38,523 bases of DNA from contig CALATT010000023.1 of NCBI GenBank assembly GCA_937891905.1, positions 1 through 38,523 on the forward strand, in the 5' to 3' direction. The notes beneath the pieces were generated by a model. It had not been told where the DNA came from and ran no database searches. It saw only the letters and a list, made by a program, of their open reading frames with translations. Below are positions 15,388-22,071 of the stretch, in pieces (the stretch's first letter is position 1; every line of letters begins with the position of its first letter). Made by a program: the position numbers and the translations under genes. The DNA is from an uncultured Bacteroidales bacterium. Its GTDB lineage: Bacteria > Bacteroidota > Bacteroidia > Bacteroidales > Paludibacteraceae.

Positions 15388-16917
15388 ATGTTTGAAAATC
15401 AACCTAAAGGATTGTTTGCTTTGGCTCTTGCCAATACAGGCGAACGATTTGGCTACTACACGATGTTAGCCGTTTTTGCACTCTTTTTGCGTGCTAATTT
15501 CGGTCTTGAGGCAGACGCAGCAGGACAAATCTACTCCACATTCCTTGCTTTTGTATATTTCCTACCTCTCGTAGGCGGTATGCTGGCTGACAAGATTGGT
15601 TATGGCAAGTGTGTTACTATCGGTATTATGGTTATGTTCCTCGGTTATGTACTCTTGGCAGTACCTCTTGGTAGCGATAATATTGCGATGGTAGCGATGA
15701 TAGCTGCATTGGTGCTGATTAGTTTCGGTACGGGTTTATTCAAAGGCAACTTACAAGTGATGGTAGGTAACCTCTATGATGACCCTAAATACGCAGACAA
15801 GCGTGACGCTGCTTTCTCATTATTCTACATGGCTATTAATATTGGTGCGATGTTTGCTCCTACCGCAGCTGTGAAGATTATGGATTGGGCACAAACCAGT
15901 CTTGGCGTGAGTGTGAATGATAGTTATCACTTTGCATTCATGGTAGCCTGTGCTTCATTGGTATTAAGTATCGCTATTTACTACGCTTGCCGTCCTTGGT
16001 TTAAGCATGTAGAAAACTCTGCTAAGCAAACAGCAGCTACGGGTGGTGTGCAGGCAGAAGAACTTACTCCAGAGCAGACCAAGAAGCGTATTGTGGCATT
16101 GTGCCTCGTATTTGCTGTCGTTATATTCTTCTGGATGGCCTTCCATCAAAATGGTTTGACACTGACTTATTTTGCAGACGAGTTCGTTCAACCGCTCTGC
16201 ACAGGCGTACAGACAATGGCCTTTGATATCATTAACTTAGTGATGATAGTGATTATGGTATATGCAGGTTTCTCATTGGCACAAAGCAAAGAGAAGAAGA
16301 GCAAAGTCATTTCTGGCGTAGCTATTATTGGTGCTTTGAGTGTATTGGCATATAAATACCTCAATATTTCTCCAGAAGGCATCACTCTCAGTGCTCCTAT
16401 CTTCCAGCAGTTCAACCCATTCTATGTAGTGGCTCTCACTCCATTCAGCATGGCGTTGTTTGGTGCATTGGCAAAGAAAGGCAAAGAGCCATCTGCTCCT
16501 CGCAAGATTGCGTATGGTATGGTAGTAGCCACTATTGCTTATGTAGTAATGGCTGTTGCATCAATTGGTTTGCTCACTCCTAATGCACAAGAGTTAGCTC
16601 GTGTAACAGGCGATGCTACATTCGTGAATGCTAATGTGCTTATTTACACTTACCTGATTTTGACTTTTGCGGAGTTGTTGCTCAGTCCAATGGGTATCTC
16701 ATTTGTAAGTAAGGTGGCTCCTCCAAAATACAAAGGTATGATGATGGGTGGTTGGTTTGTAGCGACTGCTATTGGCAACTACCTTGTATCTATCGGTAGT
16801 AACCTTTGGGGCGATATGCCATTATGGGGTGTTTGGAGCGTATTCATCGCAGTATGTCTCATTGCTGCACTCTTTATGTTCGGCATGATGAAGAAATTAG
16901 AGGATGCAACAAAGTAA
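15388..16917 (+). CDS. POT/PTR family proton-dependent oligopeptide transporter
   Basis: A 509-residue integral membrane protein with about 12-14 transmembrane helices. The diagnostic NTGERFGYYTM (ExxERFxYY motif of helix 1, proton coupling) is at residues 17-27, and GTGLFKGNLQVMVGNLY matches the PTR2 signature of helices 4-5. It imports di- and tripeptides with protons, as expected for a protein-fermenting gut bacterium. The preceding 35 nt contain no filler repeat, unlike most gaps in this part of the window. The next gene begins 10 nt after the stop, or overlaps by 14 nt if its upstream ATG is used. Confidence 0.95.
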   Translation: MFENQPKGLFALALANTGERFGYYTMLAVFALFLRANFGLEADAAGQIYSTFLAFVYFLPLVGGMLADKIGYGKCVTIGIMVMFLGYVLLAVPLGSDNIAMVAMIAALVLISFGTGLFKGNLQVMVGNLYDDPKYADKRDAAFSLFYMAINIGAMFAPTAAVKIMDWAQTSLGVSVNDSYHFAFMVACASLVLSIAIYYACRPWFKHVENSAKQTAATGGVQAEELTPEQTKKRIVALCLVFAVVIFFWMAFHQNGLTLTYFADEFVQPLCTGVQTMAFDIINLVMIVIMVYAGFSLAQSKEKKSKVISGVAIIGALSVLAYKYLNISPEGITLSAPIFQQFNPFYVVALTPFSMALFGALAKKGKEPSAPRKIAYGMVVATIAYVVMAVASIGLLTPNAQELARVTGDATFVNANVLIYTYLILTFAELLLSPMGISFVSKVAPPKYKGMMMGGWFVATAIGNYLVSIGSNLWGDMPLWGVWSVFIAVCLIAALFMFGMMKKLEDATK

Positions 16918-16927
16918 TATCACTTAT

Positions 16928-17584
16928 ATGCAAGAAGTAATTAAATATTTTGAAGCGATAGAAGCTCGTCTTGCTGCTCTTGAAGCGAAAGAGCAAACAC
17001 TGTTAGAGCAAGAGCAGACGCTCCAAGCATGGGAAAATCGTCTGCAACGATTAGAGAAAGCACAGCAAGAGAACATGATTAAACTGCAAGCAGTTGGAAC
17101 TCATGTAAATACGATGCTCCAAACGCTCAAGGCCCTTGAGACAAGGCAATCGGAAGCAGTCAGCGTGGCTGCTCCGATGCCTGCGTCTCAACCAATACAG
17201 GAAGAGGCACCCATGGTAGAACCCGTCGCTATAGAGCAACCTACTCCTCAACCTGTAATAGAAGAAGTAAAAGATATTGAGAGCATTCAAGAGCCCAAGG
17301 TGGAGAATCAAGTAGAGAAAGAGGAAGAAGTAGCTCCCAAAGCGAGTATATATGGCAAGGCTGTAACGGATATCCGTCAGGCTATTTCTATTGGTGATCG
17401 TTTTCTCTATCAGCGCGAGTTATTTGCTCAAAACGCCGAACTGATGCAACGCACATTGAATGAATTAGATCAGTTGCACTCTTTTGCAGAAGCCATGGAT
17501 TACATCAACATGCGTTTCCAATGGGATCAAGAGAGTAATACTTACCAGCAATTCATTGTAACTTTGCATCGCCGTTTTGGATAA
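16928..17584 (+). CDS. Conserved coiled-coil protein of unknown function
   Basis: A 218-residue, cytoplasmic-looking protein without signal peptide. Residues 1-65 form a coiled coil (EARLAALEAKEQTLLEQEQ). The middle (about 80-140) is a Pro/Glu-rich linker. The last 75 residues form a compact helical domain (SIGDRFLYQRELFAQNAEL, then MRFQWDQESNTYQQFIVTL) that I recognise as a domain common in Bacteroidota hypothetical proteins but cannot name. I prefer the ATG at 16928; an in-frame ATG at 16904 would add eight residues and overlap the transporter gene. It lies between the peptide transporter and rsmI, probably co-transcribed with both. Confidence 0.75.
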   Translation: MQEVIKYFEAIEARLAALEAKEQTLLEQEQTLQAWENRLQRLEKAQQENMIKLQAVGTHVNTMLQTLKALETRQSEAVSVAAPMPASQPIQEEAPMVEPVAIEQPTPQPVIEEVKDIESIQEPKVENQVEKEEEVAPKASIYGKAVTDIRQAISIGDRFLYQRELFAQNAELMQRTLNELDQLHSFAEAMDYINMRFQWDQESNTYQQFIVTLHRRFG

Positions 17585-17610
17585 ACAAGTATCACTAATC
17601 AATTGCAACA

Positions 17611-18276
17611 ATGCTTTATATCGTCCCCACTCCTGTTGGCAATCTACAAGACATGACTTTCCGCGCTATTGAAGTGCTGAAGCATGTAGATTTAATTTTA
17701 GCCGAAGATACTCGTACCAGTGGTATTCTTCTGCAGCATTTTGATATCCGTACTCCATTAAAGAGTCATCATAAATTTAATGAGCATGCCACTTCGGCAG
17801 ATCTTGTGGAGCGACTCAAAGCCGGAGCGAATATTGCTCTAATCTCAGACGCAGGAACTCCTGCTATCTCTGACCCAGGTTTTTTCTTGGTGCGCGCTGC
17901 AGCAGAAGCGGATGTGGAGATTCAATGCTTGCCAGGAGCAACTGCTTTTGTACCGGCACTGGTTGATTCGGGGTTGCCAAATAATCATTTTTATTTTGAA
18001 GGTTTTTTACCTCAGAAGAAAGGACGACAGACGCGCTTGCAATATTTGGCACAGTTGGACCAAACATTTATCATCTACGAGTCTCCATTCCGATTGGTAA
18101 AGACGCTTCAACAATTAGCATTGGTGTGTGGTGAAGAGCGCAAAGCCACCGTTACTCGCGAGATTAGTAAGATACATGAAGAAACTGTTCGTGGTAGTTT
18201 GAGTGAGTTGATTGCTCATTTCACAGCGAAAGCGCCTAAGGGTGAGATTGTTATCTGCGTAGCAGGGAATGAGTAG
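17611..18276 (+). CDS. rsmI: 16S rRNA (cytidine-1402-2'-O)-methyltransferase RsmI
   Basis: A 221-residue protein starting LYIVPTPVGNLQDMT, followed by LAEDTRTSG, ISDAGTPAISDPGFFLVR and CLPGATAFVPALVDSGLP, the full set of tetrapyrrole-methylase-fold motifs of RsmI. It methylates the ribose of C1402 in the decoding centre of 16S rRNA. The C-terminal helical extension found in some species is absent. The TAG stop begins an R3 filler (TAGTGAGTAGTGAGTA), and a GC-rich hairpin then ends the transcript. Confidence 0.95.
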   Translation: MLYIVPTPVGNLQDMTFRAIEVLKHVDLILAEDTRTSGILLQHFDIRTPLKSHHKFNEHATSADLVERLKAGANIALISDAGTPAISDPGFFLVRAAAEADVEIQCLPGATAFVPALVDSGLPNNHFYFEGFLPQKKGRQTRLQYLAQLDQTFIIYESPFRLVKTLQQLALVCGEERKATVTREISKIHEETVRGSLSELIAHFTAKAPKGEIVICVAGNE

Positions 18277-18322
18277 TGAGTAGTGAGTACAGAGTAGTGA
18301 GTAGTGAGTAATGAGTAGTGAG
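18274..18322. repeat. Intergenic repeat filler, family R3 (GAGTAGTGA units)
   Basis: About six imperfect copies of GAGTAGT(GA) directly follow, and include, the rsmI stop codon. A shorter relative lies at about 3493-3512. The unit carries TAG and TGA in several frames. Confidence 0.8.
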
Positions 18323-18347
18323 CTATTATATATAATATATTATAAGG

Positions 18348-18376
18348 TACGCGTGTGCGCGCGAGCGCGTATTTTA
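18348..18376 (+). terminator. Probable terminator after rsmI
   Basis: TACGCG (18348-18353) pairs with CGCGTA (18366-18371), followed by TTTT. The loop (TGTGCGCGCGAG) could pair further within itself. Confidence 0.55.
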
Positions 18377-18396
18377 AAAGTTGTAAGGGTAAATAT

Positions 18397-18427
18397 TTGC
18401 ATATATCAGAAAAAAGTGTTATCTTTG
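18397..18427 (+). promoter_or_regulatory. Promoter upstream of the 142-aa unknown protein
   Basis: TTGCATATATC starts at 18397 and TATCTTTG occupies 18420-18427; 23 nt between first bases. The predicted leader to the ATG at 18692 is unusually long, about 260 nt. Confidence 0.88.
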
Positions 18428-18486
18428 CACATCTTTTTTCAATATTTTACATTCCATTCAGGTTTTAGAAACACAAAAAACATACT

Positions 18487-18552
18487 ATGACCGTACAGAA
18501 AGAGTACTATATGGTATCGCGATGGTATCGTGAAGAACCAAATAACTACTAA
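18487..18552 (+). CDS. Possible 21-codon leader ORF
   Basis: Within the long leader an ATG at 18487 opens a 21-codon frame rich in Tyr (five), with Trp and Arg (MVSRWYREEP), ending in TAA inside a tandem repeat. It could be an attenuating leader peptide or chance. The sequence shows no alternative hairpins that I can support. Confidence 0.25.
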   Translation: MTVQKEYYMVSRWYREEPNNY

Positions 18553-18582
18553 ATAACAACTAAATAACAACTAAATAACAAC
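18550..18582. repeat. Tandem repeat, three perfect 11-bp copies
   Basis: TAAATAACAAC occurs three times in a row (18550, 18561, 18572), with partial units on both sides. Because 11 is not a multiple of 3 and each unit carries two TAA, it closes all three forward frames. Confidence 0.85.
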
Positions 18583-18691
18583 TAAAGATTATAGCGTAAA
18601 AATAGGGTAAGAATATAGTAAGAATAGGATAAAAACATAGTAGGTAGATAACAAAAAATACAATAAGTACATTACAAAATATAATAAGAAT

Positions 18692-19120
18692 ATGGCACAA
18701 GTGGAATTAAGTCCGGGTATTGAGAAATTACGCGGCAAAGTTAGTGGCAAGTCAGGTATGACTATGCGTGTAAAAGTTTATAAGAATGATGATGGGCACA
18801 TTATCAAGTATGGTCCTCAAGAGTATTTCCACCGCGATAAGCGTGACTACAAGCAGAGTCCTCGTACTGCTGCCGAGGCGAGTCAGGCTGATTTTTGGCG
18901 TATGGTATGCCGCGAGGCTAGTTTGATTATCAAAGACAAGACGCATCCGCGTTATGCAGAGTTGCGCAGCCGTTGGAATGCACAATTCAAGAATGGCGGC
19001 GATGCCTTTTTGAATGAAGGAAAAAGCGAGAAAGTGGTTTATGGTATGTTCCCCGTATTCGTTCGGATGGTGATCATGAAGGAGAAAAAGAGCGAAATGA
19101 GTGCTGCTGAACAGGCTTAA
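18692..19120 (+). CDS. Hypothetical protein, 142 aa, basic
   Basis: A cytoplasmic-looking basic protein without signal peptide or membrane segment. Visible features are an N-terminal stretch with many Gly/Lys (LRGKVSGKSGMTMRVKVYK), the segment YFHRDKRDYKQSPRTAAEASQ and HPRYAELRSRWNAQF. The mix of basic and aromatic residues would suit nucleic acid binding, but I do not recognise the family. It is a single gene with its own strong-looking promoter and a 260-nt leader carrying a tandem repeat, which suggests high or regulated expression. Confidence 0.75.
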   Translation: MAQVELSPGIEKLRGKVSGKSGMTMRVKVYKNDDGHIIKYGPQEYFHRDKRDYKQSPRTAAEASQADFWRMVCREASLIIKDKTHPRYAELRSRWNAQFKNGGDAFLNEGKSEKVVYGMFPVFVRMVIMKEKKSEMSAAEQA

Positions 19121-19252
19121 AGAATGGTAAAAATGGTGTTTTGTGCACGCACTCGGTCTGTTTTGAGCATTTTTCAAACATCCAAATCACCAAAATGCTG
19201 ATTACAAAGCAGTTAGACCAACTTGTTTTCAAAATGATTTTATGGTATTTTC

Positions 19253-19283
19253 TTGCATATATGGCAAAAAAGAAGTACCTTTG
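19253..19283 (+). promoter_or_regulatory. Promoter of the secreted protein / HTH regulator operon
   Basis: TTGCATATATGGC starts at 19253, and TACCTTTG at 19276-19283 lies 23 nt downstream. The leader to the ATG at 19310 is only about 20 nt. Confidence 0.9.
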
Positions 19284-19309
19284 CAGCGAAATTCAAAACT
19301 CACACGATT

Positions 19310-20776
19310 ATGAAAAAGATTTTTATTGTAATGCTGCTTGTGATTGCAAGCGGGTTATGGAATTCTACTAATGGGGCATGTATGGTTCCAGCAAAGAACA
19401 ATAGCGATTTACCAACTATTTCCGTGAGTGGAGAACTACAAGAAAGAGGCTATCCTTGCGAGCCGGGGGAAATGTGTCCAACTTGTCTCACTCCCGCTTT
19501 GGAAACAGACAACGGTATCTACTATCTGACTACGACCGATGCTGAGATAGCAGCACAGTTGGACAGTTTATTCAATTATCTATATAGTCTCAATTGTATA
19601 TGTACATTTCCTACCAGAGTAACAGGAACCATAGAGCAAAATGGTAGTTTTAAGTATATTAATATCAGTCATATAGAGACTGGTGATCCACAACCCGTAT
19701 CACAAGAAAACAAGGTTAAATCTCACGCAACCCAATGGTTTGGAATTCAATATCACCACGATTATCCTCAATCAGAACACACGCCTATCATTACCGGGAT
19801 AACATATAATTTGGGACCTGATACGCTCATTAATACCAAACTATATCGTCAAATACGCTACACAAATGAAAGTAAGAAGGTGACAAATGCCTATCATGGA
19901 GCTATTCGCCAATCAGAAGACAGACAAGAGGTGTACTATATCCCGTCTGGGATAGATAAAGAATATCTGCTCTACAATTTCGATGTCGAACTGGGGGATA
20001 CGGTATATGCTTATGCAGGTTTTTATGACGCCTCTTGTGTAGAAATGATAGAATACGAACAACATCAGAGCATTACTCCTGCATGGATAGTGCAGGATAT
20101 ACAAGTAATAGATGGCAGAAAGCACATTACTGTTCAGCAAGATGCACATGTGGTAGAATGGATAGAAGGAATAGGGACAAAACATATTTTATGGCCTGTA
20201 GGAAGAGGGTGTTATGCAACAGGTATGGAAGTACAGTTCCATCATACACTATGCGCTGCTGATAACGAAGGTAATACGATTTATTCTTTTGATACCGATT
20301 ATATAGGCATTCGAAACAACTGCCCCGATTGGGCTGTTTTATCAGATGCAGATACTATTCCTTTATACACGGGTGATGATCCAGGGTCGTCAACTGTGGA
20401 CCCTATTGATCCTAATCAAGTGGTAGTGACATTAAATGGGAATGAGTTGAATATCAAGGAGTCTTCAGGCGATGAGATAAACTACACATTAGTTCTCAAC
20501 AAGAACAAGCAAGCACCCACTAAAGAACAGACAGTACAAGCTAATAGTTTTATTCATTCAGTATCTATTGAGTTGACAGAGAGTGGTTATTACACTCTTC
20601 GTTTGACAAATCCTAAATGGACTAACAATATAGTGGGGCACTTCCAGTATATTAACACTGCGATAGAAGAAGTGCAAGGTGATGAGAGGTGCAATACCAA
20701 GATTTTACGCGACGGACAGTTGCTCATTCGGGTGGGCGAGCATCTATACACTCCTACTGGAATGCAAATTCAGTGA
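19310..20776 (+). CDS. Secreted protein of unknown function with type IX-like C-terminal tail
   Basis: A 488-residue protein with signal peptide KKIFIVMLLVIASGLWNSTNG. A Cys-rich segment (residues about 24-110, with CEPGEMCPTC and CIC) precedes a domain typical of Bacteroidota hypothetical exoproteins (YNLGPDTLINTKLYRQI, VYYIPSGIDKEYLLYNFDVELGDTVY, WIEGIGTKHILWP). After a GDDPGSSTVDP linker comes a beta domain ending in KILRDGQLLIRVGEHLY and TPTGMQIQ. That ending resembles the end of the BspA-like protein at 31474-32529 and suggests secretion or surface anchoring by a type IX-like route. The stop overlaps the start of a membrane-anchored HTH regulator (GTGA), so the two are translationally coupled. 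Confidence 0.82.
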   Translation: MKKIFIVMLLVIASGLWNSTNGACMVPAKNNSDLPTISVSGELQERGYPCEPGEMCPTCLTPALETDNGIYYLTTTDAEIAAQLDSLFNYLYSLNCICTFPTRVTGTIEQNGSFKYINISHIETGDPQPVSQENKVKSHATQWFGIQYHHDYPQSEHTPIITGITYNLGPDTLINTKLYRQIRYTNESKKVTNAYHGAIRQSEDRQEVYYIPSGIDKEYLLYNFDVELGDTVYAYAGFYDASCVEMIEYEQHQSITPAWIVQDIQVIDGRKHITVQQDAHVVEWIEGIGTKHILWPVGRGCYATGMEVQFHHTLCAADNEGNTIYSFDTDYIGIRNNCPDWAVLSDADTIPLYTGDDPGSSTVDPIDPNQVVVTLNGNELNIKESSGDEINYTLVLNKNKQAPTKEQTVQANSFIHSVSIELTESGYYTLRLTNPKWTNNIVGHFQYINTAIEEVQGDERCNTKILRDGQLLIRVGEHLYTPTGMQIQ

Positions 20777-22017
20777 AAAAGACAAGTAACATATTCGTTG
20801 TAATGTTGTGCATGTTGGTTGTGGTTGGTTGCAACCGACATGCAGACCAGTCTGCTCTTGCATATTACGAGGAGGGTAAATCTTTGCGCGAGTCGGGTCA
20901 ACCCATTGAAGCGATGCAAGTTTTTCTTCGCGCAGCACACAGCGGTACTCACGATGAAGCCTTGCTCGGTCGCGTGTATTCCAACATGGCTAACATGTGC
21001 AGACAGGCGAACGAGCATTCGACTGCTTATGAAGTTTATCGCTTATCCGCCGAACATTTTGCTTCCTCTGGGGATAGTTTGGCTTACGCGTATGCGTTGA
21101 ACAATATGGCTTGGGAGTTGGCTATTCAAGGTGAGAAGGCGCGCGCATTGGAATTAGTAGAGCAGGCTCTTAATGTTCATCTATCAGCAGCTGATTTTTG
21201 TTTAGTAGAGGAGAAAGTGCGTGAGAGCCGCGCCGCTGCATGCTTGTTCGCCCAAGAGTACGACTCCGTTTTGGTTCACACTACTCCGCCTACCAACGAT
21301 TACTTGCTGATGGTTCGTGCGCAGGCTTATTCTTACTTACAGATGGACGATAGTGCAACCTATTATGCGCAGTTACTTCTTCCGCGTGTGACTAACCCAT
21401 TCTACTTAGATGATATATATTATATTCTGACGCATAATGACTCAAGTGCGGATAGCGACTCTCTCCGTGCGCTCTCTTCTGCGCGTGCGGATGTGCAAAA
21501 CGCTATCAAAGAGCGGCATGGTCAATTAACACAGGCAGTGCAATTGTTAGAAGAAGACATGCGGAGAAGTAGGAAATTATGGTCTTCGCCATGGATAAAA
21601 TGGCTACTATGTATTATAGGTGCTTTGTTTGTCTATATATTGATTGTTGTTTGGCGTCGGCGTCATACACAGACAGTCCAGACCGAGCGACAGCACGAAG
21701 CATTAACTCATTGTATTGCTCTCTTACGCGAGAGCAAGAATTTGCGTGAAGAGTTAGCATGGAATGACTATACGCAGTTCTGCCTTCAGACAAATAAACT
21801 ATTTAACGGACTTGCTTCTCGTTTGCACACTATGGGTTTGAACGAGCAAGATATACGGTTGTGCGTACTGGTTTTATTAGGTTTGAGTCACAAAGAGATA
21901 GCCGATATGCTCAATTGCTCACACAAGAGTATCGGCAAATTTAAAGACCTGACAGCCAAGAAGTTAGGTATTTCCGGCGGACAATTGCAAGACCTATTGA
22001 ATAGTAAGTTATTATAA
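20773..22017 (+). CDS. Membrane-anchored TPR/HTH one-component regulator
   Basis: A 414-residue protein starting at the GTG that overlaps the previous stop. It begins with a lipobox-like signal segment (MLVVVGC, Cys about 20). Residues about 25-240 are TPR-like helices (ALAYYEEGKSLRESGQPIEAM, YALNNMAWELAIQGEKARA). One transmembrane helix (about 274-297) is followed by a basic stop-transfer RRRH, a coiled coil and a C-terminal LuxR-like HTH (about 356-410; LSHKEIADMLNCSHKSIGKF). The inferred topology is a periplasmic TPR sensor and a cytoplasmic DNA-binding domain. Coupling to the secreted protein gene suggests that protein is its signal, partner or target. A paralogue lies at 37601-38523. Confidence 0.85.
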   Translation: MKKTSNIFVVMLCMLVVVGCNRHADQSALAYYEEGKSLRESGQPIEAMQVFLRAAHSGTHDEALLGRVYSNMANMCRQANEHSTAYEVYRLSAEHFASSGDSLAYAYALNNMAWELAIQGEKARALELVEQALNVHLSAADFCLVEEKVRESRAAACLFAQEYDSVLVHTTPPTNDYLLMVRAQAYSYLQMDDSATYYAQLLLPRVTNPFYLDDIYYILTHNDSSADSDSLRALSSARADVQNAIKERHGQLTQAVQLLEEDMRRSRKLWSSPWIKWLLCIIGALFVYILIVVWRRRHTQTVQTERQHEALTHCIALLRESKNLREELAWNDYTQFCLQTNKLFNGLASRLHTMGLNEQDIRLCVLVLLGLSHKEIADMLNCSHKSIGKFKDLTAKKLGISGGQLQDLLNSKLL

Positions 22018-22071
22018 GAAAATCAAAATCCCAAGTTTTTTCCCAAGTACAAAATTTGGATATTTAGGCGG

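Noticed and set aside
18550..18582. 11-bp tandem repeat as an origin iteron or CRISPR-like array
   Set aside because: Units are contiguous without spacers, only three copies exist, and no replication or cas gene is nearby.
22018..22071. Bidirectional terminator between the HTH regulator and the helicase gene
   Set aside because: Only a 4-5 bp stem (CCAA/TTGG) can be drawn; too weak to call.
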